In this document: positions 23,211 through 34,163 of the stretch, piece by piece
Layout: every line of letters begins with the position of its first letter
Numbering within the stretch: position 1 is the stretch's first letter
From: Avena insularis
Taxonomy: Eukaryota > Streptophyta > Magnoliopsida > Poales > Poaceae
Length of the DNA stretch: 64,000 nt
Direction of reading: 5' to 3'
Assembly: GCA_023614405.1 (NCBI GenBank)
Contig: CM042691.1
Coordinates: 168,922,927-168,986,926 of the forward strand
Notes under the pieces: generated by a model
What the model saw: the letters and a program-made list of their open reading frames with translations, nothing else
Told to the model about the DNA's origin: nothing
Databases searched by the model: none
Translations under genes and position numbers: made by a program

Positions 23211-25968
23211 ATGGTGAAGTCAAAGAAGGCCTCCACCGGAGCGGGCACAAGTGCTGCTGCCGGCGGCAAGAAAAGCACCACCGCCGCTCGCATCACCGAT
23301 GGTGGATGGCGGCGCTCAAAAACGCGTGAGGGTGATCTGCGCAAGCTTCGTGATGCGGGTTTAATCCCGCAAGATAAGGTGGACATCAAGATCTCTGGCG
23401 ATTAGGTAACTCCCCGTCTACCCGCAGGGTTTCGGGTGATGTTGTCGCTTTTGTTCTTCGCGGCCTCTCGCTCCCAGTCCATGATTTTCTTCGTGGACTA
23501 TTGTTCTTCTATGGCATCCAACTCCACCATATTTCTCCCAATTCTCATCTCAACATCGCCTGATTCATTGCTTTTTGCAAGTGCTGGCTCGGTATCGAGC
23601 TGCACTTTGGCCTCTTCCGGAATCTCTATTCCGTGAAGAGGCAGTCCGGCACCGGCGGGGTCTATCTGCTTGGCGGGTCATTTCCATCCGATCTATTGTT
23701 CTTTTCTTCTATTTCTCTATGTCTGAGTTCATCCAATACTGGCGGAGTAAGTGGTTTTATATCCCGACTCCATAGTGGACGAGCAAAACTTTGGCCTTGC
23801 CCCTTTCGACTCCACCCAGGAGATCTTGAAGAAGAGATCCTGGATGAACCATATCCTGGAGGGAGAGGTGGAGGAGGTAGATGAGCTCTACCGCCGGGTG
23901 GAGGCCCTCCAGATGGTTGCGGAGAAGGAGGTGAACGGTGTGGACATCATCCGCACTTCCTCAAATGTCGGGTGCAGCCACTCCAGGCTAGGGCGCATCC
24001 GATGTTCCTTTACTCTGGCCGCCACGACCCGACAAGAGTTTCGGCTGAGGAGCTCTCCAGGGGGGACCTCGACAGAGTTCTTCGTCCACTGCTGAAGTAC
24101 AAGTCCGATGAGGACCTTCCGGGGAAGTCGCTGATGCCCCCTTTCAGTGCCGCAAGACCAGTTCCCAGGTGTAGATTTGCGACGTGCGCGTAGCGCCTAT
24201 TTTCGAGTGTTTTTCCTTATGATTGCTTGTACTAATCATTTATGTCTTCATTGTGCAGGAGCACAAGGTGGCTGGTATGGTGCCTCCACTGCCCGAAAGG
24301 TTTCCGATTGCACCGGACAATGAAGTTGTGGACTCTGAGTCCGAGCTCCCGCCGGCGCATTCGCCGACTGAGGATGCCCCCGAGGCGAGCGAGGGGTAGA
24401 CCCGAAAGCGGGTACGGAGTTCGAGTGAGTCTCAGATGCCTCGACTCCGCCGATGCCTAGGGACCCATCCTTCCTTGTGCGCCACAGCGGAGATGATGAC
24501 GCATCTTCCTCACCGTGCGAGCTATAGCACCATAGCCGCCGGCCAAGAGGAAGAAGGAAGAGAAGAAAGAGAAGAGGGCGTTGCCTGTATTTCACTTGAG
24601 CGATATAGACTCGTAAGTACCTTTGGATGCTATGCATTCTTTGTTTCTTGTCTTCTTGTTTTTTGATTGGTGTTTTCCTTGCAGCCACTCCTCTAAGGGC
24701 TCTTTTAATGAGGCAACTCAGGAGGCCATAGGTGAGTTGAAACTGATGCCCCCTCCCTGTCAAATGGTGGCCACCTCTGGGGCGATGCTCCGAAGCCCTC
24801 TCCGCAGGAGGCTCGAGTGATCGTTTCCTAGAGGACTACACCGGAACCTTCGGAGTCTCCGTCTAAGCATGTAAGTTATTTTTCCCTTTTGTCCTGGGGG
24901 GAGCCCCCGAGCCCTTGTCGGATCGTTTTTGCTCGACGTTGTGCTCGTTGTGGGGCGCAGCCCCCGAGCCCTTTTCTTGATTCTTTCTTGATTGTTTTCG
25001 TTGGCTTCCTTCCGCAGCCCTTTGTGCACAGTGTGAACCTACTTGTGCAGCAGCATCTGGCGCTGGAGGCCGGCATGCGGAAACTTCGAGGTACGTGCTA
25101 AATTGATCTTGTTCTTTTTCGTCTACTCGCTTGTCTATATATTGTGTTGCTTATGTATGTTCTTGGTGCTTTTGCAAATGAAAATAATGCTACCCTTCAC
25201 CATCTTGATGCTCTCAAAAAGAGCCTTGGGCGAGCGGAGAAGAAGGCTAAGGATGCCATGGGGGCAAAGAAGCGCCTTCAGAAGGAGCTGGCTGACGCAG
25301 CCGCGACCAAGGAGCACCTTCAGCGAGAAGCTTCAGATCGCGAAGAGCAGCTCACCACTGTTGCGGCTGCGCGCGAGAAGGAGGTGGCTGATGGCTGCTG
25401 CCAAGGCTATTTTCGGTAAGTGCTTTTGCCTGTCTTTGGTTTTTTGGCTGCTCTGTATTCATGCCCTTATTTGATTCCTACTTTGTCTTTCTTTTGCTCC
25501 AAGATGCTTTGGGCATTGAATTCGATCACAGTGCCTTGGAGCGCGGGAGCACTCTTGGACGATGCCACCGTGGCGGTCGAAGACCGTTGCTGGCTCCCTT
25601 GCCAAGGCCAAGGAGATCGTTCCCAAGGGCGCTGCCCTTGAGGATGTTGATTCTTTGGCGGATGCGCTGTCAGAGGATCCACCTTAGAGATCCACCTGCG
25701 GCCTACAAGCGCAAGCAGAAGGGCATCGACGCTTCCATGGGGCTAGCCATGGCCATGGCGTCTGGAGTGGAACTGGATCTTCATCAGGTCACCTCCTAGA
25801 TGCCAACAGCTCTTGACGGCTCCGAGGTAGCCTTTGCTCTCTTCGCTTCTCGTTGTAAGCGGTATGGTCCGAAGCTTATTGACATGCTGGTGGACTATGC
25901 GGCGAGGCAGCAGGGAGAAGCCAGGAGCAGGCACTCTGGCTCCAAGGCCACTCCGGATGCGGCTGCTT
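23211..25968 (+). pseudogene. TE-F antisense intron-containing gene (Transposase_28-type), broken
   Basis: A gene antisense to gag-pol. Exon 1 (23211-24168) starts MVKSKKASTGAG and contains the family hallmark LSLPVHDFLRGLLFFYGIQL, then HHISPNSHLNIA and WLGIELHFGLFRNLYSV. It has a TAG at 23403, a frameshift near 23450 and a TGA near 23545. Likely introns with GT-AG ends: 24169-24258, 24613-24684, 24871-25017, one from 25091 whose acceptor near 25170 is mutated, and 25416-25503. Middle exons are acidic and lysine-rich. The exon at about 25172-25415 is a coiled coil (KKSLGRAEKKAKDAMGAKK, QKELADAAATKEHLQRE). A later part reads FALFASRCKRYGPKLIDMLV, ending at TAG 25966-25968, followed by UTR-like sequence. 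The function of this family is unknown. Decay makes a working product unlikely. Confidence 0.7.
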
Positions 25969-26134
25969 AGGCTTCATCGTTGTAACTCTAGGATAGTTTA
26001 CCTTCTTTTGTAATGTATGCTTTTGGTGATGAACAATTTCTCATTGTGCCACGCAGTGGCTTTTGATGTATATAAATGATGCTTCGAGCTGTTTCCCAAG
26101 ACATGTGTTGTTCATATTCGTGCTTACTTTCCTT

Positions 26135-26944
26135 TAGGGACCTTCGGGTGAGTCTCCTATGGATATTCCGACTGCTCCTCAGCCGCGACAATCTTTGGAT
26201 GATGCGTCGCAACTTGTTTTTCTTCGTGACTGCGTCCGCAGTATTGAGAAGGAGATACTTGGCTTTCGAGGCCATGTGGATGTGTGGAAATCGAAGGCGG
26301 AGCGGGCTACCACCAAGGAGGAGTATCTGATAGGGGAGCTGCGACAGTTGGCTGAGCAGCTGCAGTGTAAGTTTCCTTGAGCTGCTGCTTGTTTTCAGAT
26401 GTGCCTGGTTTGCTTGTCATCTTACTCTGTATTTTCTACAGGTGCCAACCTTGTTCTGAGGGAGGAGAAGGAGCGCGTTGCAGTTCGGATCAACTGCTTG
26501 ACCCAACAAGATATGGAAGCCGGAGGCTTTTTCTAGATGGACCACGACCGGGCCACTGTCCTTGCGACCGTGCAGGATCGCGCTCATCTGGTGTCACGGG
26601 TGCTGCGGCAGGTGAGGACTTCCCTAGCGCCAATTCTATACATCATGTTCCCCCTTGATGAGGCGCCTTCGACTCTATGGGGTTTGTTGGCAAAGTTTCA
26701 AGACGTGGGTCACGTCAGGGAGTTGATGCGGCACCAGCTGGTTGCGGGGGTGAAGGCTTCCCTTTCCCTCATGCGACTGCATCGTCCTGATGTTGATCTT
26801 GCGGCTATGGCGGCTGGGCTGCCCCCTCGACTAGATGGTGGCCTATGGGACATGCGCCCACACTACATGGCTGTTAGGCAGTATGCCGAAGAGATTATAG
26901 ATCTTTTTGAGCATCGGGCGCAGGTGATCCTTCAGAATAGGTAG
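26135..26944 (+). pseudogene. TE-F antisense gene, second exon cluster
   Basis: After a good acceptor (TTTCCTTTAG, ending near 26139) comes a frame with PMDIPTAPQPRQSLDDASQL, then FLRDCVRSIEKEILGFRGHV, a coiled-coil stretch. A donor GTAAGTTTCC lies near 26368. The acceptor TCTACAG near 26441 opens an exon reading ANLVLREEKERVAVRINCLT; after a TAG it runs to LFEHRAQVILQNR and a stop at 26942-26944. The end (HRPDVDLAAMAAGLPP) corresponds in position to the last exon of the TE-G gene (DFDLDDVTSGYPS). It could be the 3' end of the same gene, or a separate gene, because 25970-26100 already looks like a 3' UTR. Confidence 0.55.
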
Positions 26945-27281
26945 GCCCTGTAAAAAAGATAGATGTAAAACTTATATGTATTTCTACTGGGCGTGTTGTG
27001 CCCTTTGTTGTAAAGGTTATTTGCATTAGCACGTGGTGCTTGATTATATGCATGCCCTTTTCGTTAGCCTGACGTGGTCAGCTACTCAGGTTTGCATGTG
27101 TTATGCTCAGTCGACAAAGTAGTGAGGTGAGGCGGAGCCCCTGAGTGTGTTGCGACAGAAAGTAATGTGATAGATAGGGATAAATTTTCGGGCGAGACAC
27201 TTAGCTTTTATTCATATCATAACGAGAAGGTACATTGTTCAGCTGAGTAGCCTTATTGAAAGTAAAGATGGATAGCTAGGG

Positions 27282-28760
27282 TTAGAAGCGTTGCAATTGT
27301 GCGACGTTCCATGGGTTGGAGTATGCGACTCCAGACTCCACATGCTGGAGGCGGTAGGCGCCACCTGGGATGACTTCGGTGATGACGTAGGGTCCTTCCC
27401 AGGGTGACTCGAGCTTCTTCAACCGCTCTTGCTTGAGTTGTAGGATGAGGTCTCCTTCGACGAAGGACCTTGGGTGCAGCCGGCGGCTGTGATAGTTGCG
27501 GAGGCTCTACTGGTAGACCGCCGAGTGAGCCGCGGCGATGTCACGTGCCTCGTCAAGTGTGTCGACGGTGTCTTCGAGTGCGGCCGTCGATTCGGCTTCG
27601 CTGTAGGCGACGACCCGTGGGGCCTTATGGCGTACTTCTATAGGTAACACGGCTTCAGCTCCGTGTACCATGAAGAAGGGCGTGTAGCCAGTTAAGCTGT
27701 TTGGCGTTGTGCGCAAGCTCCAAAGGACGAAGGGTAACTCTTCTGCCCAGGCTCCCGCGAGCCGTTCGAGTGGGCTGAGTAGGCGTTTCTTGATGCCTCC
27801 GCCTACGAGGCCGTTCGCCTTTTCGACCTGCCCGTTGGTTTGCGGGTGCGCCACGTAGGCATATGATATGTTGATCCCATGGCCTTCGCAGAAGTCCTGG
27901 AATTCTTTGGAGATGAAGTTCGACCCGTTGTCCGTGATGATGCTGTGTAGCATGCCAAACCTGTAGACTATGGAGTCGAAGAACTTGATGGTCATTTTGC
28001 CCTTTTGATTGGTAACAGGCATGGCTTCAATCCACTTGGTGAACTTGTCGACTGCGACTAGGAGGTAGACGTGGCCTCCTTTCGAAGACTTGGGCAGTTT
28101 GCCAATCATGTCGAGGCCCCATTGGGCGAAGGTCCAAGCCAAGGGTATGGGCCCGAGCTCCGACCCTAGTGCGTGTGGCTTATCCGCAAACCTTTGGCAG
28201 CCGTTGCACCTCTGGACGATGTCCTTGGCATCGTTCATGGCCGTTGGCCAGTAGAATCCAGCTCGTAGAGCTTTCGCGACGAGGGGGCGGCTGCCCGCGT
28301 GATGGCCGCAGATGCCCTCGTGGATGTCTTGGAGGATGGTTTTTCCGTCACCAATGGTGACGCACCTTTGGAGTACACGCGAAATGCTGCGCTTGTACAG
28401 CTTGCCGTTGATGATGGTGAAGGCCTTTGACCGGCGAGATCTGCGCCGGGCATCTGTCGGGTCATCAGACAGTTCCCTGTTTATCAGGTACCGTAGGTAC
28501 GGTTGCATCCAAGTTTCTTCGATTGCTATGACCTGCATCAGGTTGACCAACATGACCTCCATTCCGAGCTTTTTGGGTCCTTCCTGTCCTTCGGGTAGCG
28601 CAGCCCCCGAGTTCTCTGCCTCTTCGGGTGATCCCTTGGGGAATTTCCTTTTGATGGAAGGCACGCGGATTTGTTCGAGGAACACATCTGGTGGCAACCG
28701 TGTGCAGGTGGAGCCGATGTTGGCGAGCCTATCGGCTTCTTCGTTGCTTTCTCTTCCAAA
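27282..28760 (-). pseudogene. int: TE-F integrase with the RNase H tail, nearly intact
   Basis: Integrase inserts the cDNA copy into host chromosomes. The open stretch starts in the last part of the second RNase H (SNEEADRLANIGS) and continues through a linker. An intact HHCC zinc finger follows (CGHHAGSRPLVAKALRAGFY ending in RCNGCQRF), then the catalytic core: first Asp in WGLDMIGKLP, second in IITDNGSNF, Glu in NGQVEKANG, with exactly 35 residues between the last two. The GPY-like C-terminal module (PWEGPYVITEVIPGGAYRL) lies beyond a TAG at 27507-27509 in the same frame and ends with TAA at 27282-27284. Apart from that stop and the upstream frame change near 28760 the reading is undamaged. 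Confidence 0.85.
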
Positions 28761-29630
28761 CGTGCCTAAGCTCGCAGCCGTCAAAGTCTCCTTCGAGTGA
28801 GTTGTAGAGCGCACGATACACGATCATGTTAGCGGCATGAGCATCACACTCGTTCATCGTCTGCTGGGCGACGAGGTTTGAGTCACCGTAGATGACTAGG
28901 CGCGTTGCGCCACAGATCTTGGCCATCTTCATGCCATGGATGAGGGCCTTGTATTCGGCTTCGTTGTTGGAGGCCCGAAATTTCATCTGGAGGACATATT
29001 TCATCTTGTCGCCTTGTGGGGACGTCAGTATGATGCCAGCTCCTGCTCCAGCCTCGTGCTTGGAGCAGTCAAAGTGCATCGTCCATGATTGCGTCATATC
29101 CGGGGTGTCTGGCAGCTGTAGCTCCATCCAGTGGACAAGGAAGTCTGGGAGGACCTAAGATTTGATCGCATGGCGCTTCTCGTAGACTATGTCTAGAGGG
29201 AATAGCTCGATGCCCCACAGGGCTATGCGTCCTATAGCTTCTAGGTTGTTCATGATGCTGTTTAGTGGTGCCTCGTTGACGACCATCACCTGATGCTCCT
29301 GGAAGTAGTGGCTTAGCCGACGAGCCATCATGAACAGGCCGTAGGCGAGTTTCTGGTAGTGAGGGTACCTCTATTTTGTTGGTGTTAATACCTCGCTGAG
29401 GTAGTAGATTGGGCATTGGACCCCATGGGTCTTGCCATCTTCGGGTCGTTCGACCACGAGCATGGTGCTGATAACCTGATGCGTGGCTGCTATGTATAGC
29501 AGCAGAGGCTCGCGTTCCTTTGGTGTGACCAGGACAGGCGAGGTGGAGAGAAGCCGCTCCAGATCTTCGAAAAGGCCATCCGCTTGGTGTCCATTCAATT
29601 TTTACGCTTATGTAGCAGCTAGTAGAAAGG
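28761..29630 (-). pseudogene. TE-F RNase H and second (aRH-type) RNase H
   Basis: RNase H removes the RNA strand during reverse transcription. The first domain (about 29630-29170) reads LERLLSTSPVLVTPKEREPL, IAATHQVISTMLVVERPEDG, then IYYLSEVLTPTK before a stop near 29371. The second (29127-28761) has the motifs MHFDCSKHEAGAGAGI, NNEAEYKALIHG and VIYGDSNLVAQQ, so three acidic residues are visible; the fourth (EEADRL) follows in the next frame after a frameshift near 28760. A second RNase H behind the first is diagnostic of Tat-lineage elements. Confidence 0.8.
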
Positions 29631-29639
29631 CAGGGCCTT

Positions 29640-30454
29640 CTCACCCATGCGGCTGATGAATCTGCTCAACGCCGCGATGCACCCAGCTAGCTGCTGGACA
29701 CCTTTGAGGTTCTTAGGCTTCTCCATGCCCAGTATGGCCCGGATTTTCTTCGGGTTCGCCTCAATCCCTCGCTGAGAGATGAAGTAGCCAAGTAGTTGGC
29801 CAGATGGGACGCTGAAGGCGCATTTTCTGGGTTCAGCTTGATCTTGTAGTGATCGAGGTTGTCGAACGTCTTGCAGAGATCGTCGATCAATGTCTTGTCC
29901 TCCCTTGTCTTGACTACTATGTCGTCGACATAGACCTGTATGTGGCGGCCGATCTGGCTCTTTAGGCATGCCTGCATGCACCGCTGCTACGTGGCACCTG
30001 CGTTCTTCAGCCCGAAGGGCATTATGTTGTAGCAGAATACTCCGAACGGCATGATGAATGTTGTTTTCTCCTGATCTTCAACCCTCAATCAAATCGAATT
30101 GTAGCCTGAGTAGGCATCGAGGAAGGAGAGTTTCTCGCATCCTGCAGTCGAATCGATAATCTGATCGATCCGAGGTAGAGGTAAGTGATCCTTCGGGCAG
30201 TGCTTGTTGAGCGATGTGAAGTCCACGCACATTCGCAGGATGTCCGTGTCCTTTTTAGGGACCAGCATAGTGTTTGCCAGCCACTCGCTTTCCTTGATCT
30301 CCCTAATGAAATCGGCATCGAGCAGTCTGTTGACTTCGACTCCGACGGCTTCAGCCCGTGGCTCGGACAATCGTAGGATGGACTGTTTGACGGGCTTGGC
30401 GTTTGGAAACACATTGAGTGCATGCTCGGCGAATTCCCTGGGAACTCCTAGCAT
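29640..30454 (-). pseudogene. TE-F reverse transcriptase, several frameshifts
   Basis: Copies element RNA into DNA. Motifs in order on the minus strand: ADFIREIKESEWLANTMLVP and RMCVDFTSLNKHCPKDHLPL with PRIDQIIDSTAG, then FLDAYSGYNSI, a stop at 30089, then SQIGRHIQVYVDDIVVKT with the YVDD active site at about 29921-29932. A frameshift near 29820 precedes LLGYFISQRGIEANPKKI and LAGCIAALSRFISRMGEKAL. All core motifs are recognisable, but at least one stop and two frame changes separate them. Confidence 0.85.
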
Positions 30455-30516
30455 GTCCGTAGCACACCAGCAAAGATTTCCTAGCGCTCACGGAGGAATT
30501 CGACGAGCGTGCTTTC

Positions 30517-31470
30517 CTATGCGGGGCTTAGGTCGTTGGCGATCAGCACCGTCTTGGAGGCGTCCGTCGGGTGGATTTGCACCTTTTTCGTGTTGACTGT
30601 TGAGTCGAATGACATGTCGGGTGCGTTTTTCCTAGAGACCGGGGGTGCCCCGTTGTCTGTCACCTCCCGAAGTCTTGTAAGTTCCTCCTGCATGCCGAAC
30701 GACTGGGAGATTCTGTTGAAGTCTCTATCACAGTGGTCGGATCGAGTGAAGCTGCCCTGGACCGTTATGACGCCCCTAGGCCCTGGCATCTTGAGTAGCA
30801 GGTACGCATAGTGCGGTACTGCTAGGAACCTTGCGAATGCCATGTGCCCGAGGATGGCATGGTATTGTGATGGCTAGTCCACCACTTCGAACTCGAGCCG
30901 CTCACACCAAAAGTTTTCGGGTTTGCCAAAGATGACATCGAGCCATACTTTTCCCAGGGGAAATATGCCCTTCCCTGGGATTATGCCGTGGAACGTTGTG
31001 TCAGATTGTTCCAGGCTGCACAACGGGATCCGCATTGCTGCTAGGGTGCTAGCGAACATCAGGTTGATGCCACTGCCGCCGTCCATGAAGACGCGACTCA
31101 TCTGAAACCCTCGGATCTGCGCCTCAAGCACCAGGGCAGCATGACCTGGGCGAGGTATCTGGTGGGGGTGATCCGAACGACTGAATGTGATGTAGGACTC
31201 CGAACCGCTGAGGTACTCAGGGATGGCGGGTGGAGCGGTCACAGCCAGGCTACCTTGGCGGGTGATCTTCTTTTGCACCCTGTTTGTTGGGCGCCCCTTT
31301 TGGATCATTAGGGACCCTTTCGGTGCGGGGTACCCGTTTGCGCCGTTGTTTTGCACGGGCGCGATCGTGTGATTCGAAGGTCCCACGGGTGGTGGTGGAG
31401 GAGCTCCATGGGCGATGTCGCCTAGTGCAGGTGCGTGTCCGAACCCAGGGTTTGAGATTTCCTGTCTCAT
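30517..31470 (-). pseudogene. TE-F aspartic protease region
   Basis: Cleaves the polyprotein. The frame from 31470 contains the active-site motif MDGGSGINLMF, typical of Tat-lineage proteases (DGGS rather than DTGA), followed by FHGIIPGKGIFPLGKVWLDV and FGKPENFWCERLEFEVVD. A stop at 30874 is followed in the same frame by FARFLAVPHYAYLLLKMPGP and GPRGVITVQG, ending ANDLSPA at 30517. The reverse transcriptase begins in a different frame right after. Confidence 0.8.
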
Positions 31471-33237
31471 CTAGGCGAAGCCCTCGCTGAGTTCCAGGAA
31501 CTCGCGACAGTCCTTGAGCATGTGGCTGGCCTTCTTTTTGCCATCCTGCTTGTCGATATAGAAGTGGATGGTGCATGGGCCGGACAACTTGTCGTATGCC
31601 GAGGATTCATCGTCACGACCGCGGCACTGTCATGTTTGCGTTGGGCGTCCTCCATCGCGGAAGTTGTTTCCACAATATCCGCCACTGCTGTGGTTGTTTT
31701 CATTGCGGCGCTCGGCGTATCCATCCGCAACCATGTCGGGTCCTTCACGATCATCGTAGTCGCGCGATCTTTGCTTGCTACGGCGCTCGCGTCTGCGGCC
31801 GTAGTCATCTTCCTCGTCTGAGTGTGCTCGGTGGACAGAATCTTCGCCATCTGCCCACCTGTTGGCGATGTCCATGAGGTGGTCGAGTGTCTTGGCCTTG
31901 ATGTGCCCAAGTTCTTCTTTGAAGTCTGGGCGTTTGACGCCATCCTTGAAGGCGTCGATCGTTCTCTCCTCGGAGATGTGTGCCGCGGAGTTCTTGATGT
32001 TGGACCAGCATAGTATGTACGAGCAAATGGATTCGCCCGTTCGTTGAGTGCAGGCCCGCAGCTCCTCGATCGAGGCTGGCCTCTTGCTGGTACCTTTAAA
32101 GTTTCAGATGAAACTGTATGCCAGTTCCTCCCAGCTTCGAATGGAACCCGAGGACAGGCTGCTGAGCCAGATTTGGGCTGCGCCTGTTAGCTGTAGCTGA
32201 AGGCATTGCAGGGCAGTGTTTTTGTTTCCACCATGTAGCTTGACGGATGACAGGTGGTCGCTGATCCATGCCTTGGGGTCCTGGGTACCATCGAACTTCG
32301 GAGTGTTCGAAGGGAGCTTGAAATTTCTCGGCATCCGTGTTCGCTGAACATATCGGCTGAAACATCGAGCTCCGCAGAGTTCTCCGTCATCATCCTCTTC
32401 GGAATCGGATGAGCACGCGCGTTTGGCACATGCCTTGTCAACCTTGCGCTGAGCGAGATCGCTTCGAGCGTCGTAGTCAAGGCTCTGACGTCGCAGACTC
32501 TTGCGTCGTCGTGGTAGATCGTGCTCGTATTCCTCCTCTTCGTCTGAGGGCGTGGGGCTGCGGTTGAATCTGGCCGTGGCCTTCTTCTTTGGCTCCGTAG
32601 GAGCTTCCTCGTGGAGCGCAACTCCAACGAGTCCGAGCCCGGCTAGTGTGGACTTATGCATGGCCCTCTTCGGGTGCCCCACCGGAGGTGGATGGGACGC
32701 GAGATATGTGGTGGCTGCCATGATCGCAGCTTCCGGCGTCTTCGGGATGACGGTGCCGTTGGCGTCCATCTCCATGAAGGACGTGTTGAGGGTTCGAGTC
32801 ACCTCGCGACGCGCAGCGGGATCCATGTTATCTGTGTGAGAGCGATGCTTCTTGGCTTGATTGCCGTGCGATCTAGAGCCGCTAGCGGCAGAGAGCGCAG
32901 CTCGCCGCGCACTAGACTCCGAGGCCGCTTGCTTGCGTTTATCGAGTACCTCTTGCATCTTCACCTGGTTTTTATGCTCTTCGATGAGGAGCAGGTGGTA
33001 TGCCATCAGCAGGTCCCGTGAAGCGTCCACAGGCAGGACCTTGTTGCCCGCCATGGCTTTGCGTGCCTGGGGCCATCCTTCCTTGTTGACGTGAATTCTT
33101 CGATGGGCATCGGGGTCGTCCTTGTTGGGTGGGAGGGATGGTTGCCTCCTATTTTCTCCGTTTCTACCATGTGGGTTGGGTGGTGGCACGTGGGCACTCG
33201 AACCTGGTGGTTGTTCCACGTCTCTTTGGATGACCAC
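31471..33237 (-). pseudogene. gag: TE-F gag
   Basis: The frame from 33237 (377 codons, MVIQRDVEQPPGSS) has a charged N-terminal half with KRKQAASESSARRAALSAAS and an acidic stretch (DSEEDDDGEL). The capsid domain follows: RMPRNFKLPSNTPKFDGTQD, PKAWISDHLSSVKLHGGNKN, LTGAAQIWLSSLSSGSIRSW, ELAYSFI, then a stop at 32104. The same frame reopens (31875-31630) as MDIANRWADGEDSVHRAHSD and an Arg/Asp-rich tail. A second stop precedes the protease. Another open frame, from the LTR to 33006, overlaps the start and may be leader. Confidence 0.75.
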
Positions 33238-33646
33238 GTCGCACTAGTAGCGCTCATGGATTGGATCGCTGCTGCCGCACCTTTCGGATCTGGAACTTCA
33301 TCCGACGGGGGGTCGCACAGATCTGAGTTGCAGCTGCTGCTGTCGTATGACTCATCTATCAGCGTTGACGTGTGTAGCACGCTGGGATGCAGGGCCCATG
33401 AGGAGGGCCTGATCGATGGCAGTGGCACCCGCTCTGGGAGGCGGAGAGTGCTGGTCTGTCCCAGCTGGAAGCAGAAGCTCCCGAACAGAATCTCGAGTCC
33501 GTCGCCTATGAGCTCGAAGTCCTTCATGGTGGCTGGCGAGTGGGCGGTGAAGTCAAAAGCACCGAAGAGGAGATGGCTCTTCGTCGCTGATGAGTTATAG
33601 ATCTCTTTGGTCGGGACCGTCACGATCATAAAATCAGTGCCCCTAA
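33238..33646 (-). other. TE-F leader between primer site and gag
   Basis: About 400 bp. A minus-strand open frame runs through it from the LTR (FELIGDGLEILFGSFCFQLG), but I cannot tell whether it is translated. It may be an N-terminal gag extension in another frame. Confidence 0.45.
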
Positions 33647-33664
33647 TTCCCACAGACGGTGCCA
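33647..33664 (-). other. TE-F primer binding site
   Basis: On the minus strand TGGCACCGTCTGTGGGAA, two bases from the LTR end at 33667. This site is characteristic of Tat-lineage elements. Confidence 0.88.
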
Positions 33665-33666
33665 AT

Positions 33667-34163
33667 TGACGAGGTTTCGACTCGTCAATGCCCATTGTTA
33701 TGAGCTTGGGTTTTGGAGAAGATGGGGGTGCTAGAGATCGCGGAACGGTTAACATACAAGCAACCAGGGGACACGAGATTTACCCAGGTTCAGGCCCCCG
33801 GAGGGAAAACCCTACTCCTGCTTGTCTGCTCTTGATTACGGCGCAACCGAAAAGTACAGGGGTGCGCAGATGCAATATGGCGTGGAGGTGTGTATGCGGT
33901 GGAAAAAGGAAGCCCTCCTCGCTGTTCCCTCCTAGCCTTTATATAGAGTTAGGCAGGTCTCGGGCACAGATCGAGTCGGTTACAAGTTTAGGGTTTGCCC
34001 CTTTGAATATTCTATCTGTTCTAGTCTTCCTCTCCAAGGATCTGAAGATGTCATGGGCTTGGGCCACCCAAAAATCTTCACATGCCGCGTATGTTCTTGT
34101 GGGCCTTCCTTGGGCTGGACCAAGTATGCTAATATCGTGTACCCGCAGGGTATAACCATGTCA
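33667..34163 (-). repeat. TE-F 5' LTR
   Basis: 497 bp, same length as the 3' copy. A minus-strand TATA box (plus strand TTTATATA) lies at 33938-33945. It is followed on the right by target duplication CTTAT at 34164-34168. Confidence 0.93.

Larger units (their letters stand above)
21392..34163 (-). mobile_element. TE-F: complete Tat-lineage Ty3/gypsy retrotransposon (12,772 bp)
   Basis: 497-bp LTRs at 33667-34163 (5') and 21392-21888 (3') are flanked by a perfect duplication CTTAT at 21387-21391 and 34164-34168. The minus strand carries primer site, gag, protease, reverse transcriptase, RNase H, second RNase H and integrase. Downstream of integrase, a plus-strand intron-containing gene fills 23211-26944. 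The second RNase H and the antisense gene are hallmarks of the Tat lineage. Frameshifts and stops in gag, reverse transcriptase and RNase H mean it is not autonomous now. By eye the LTRs differ at about 30 sites, so it looks older than TE-G. Confidence 0.93.
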
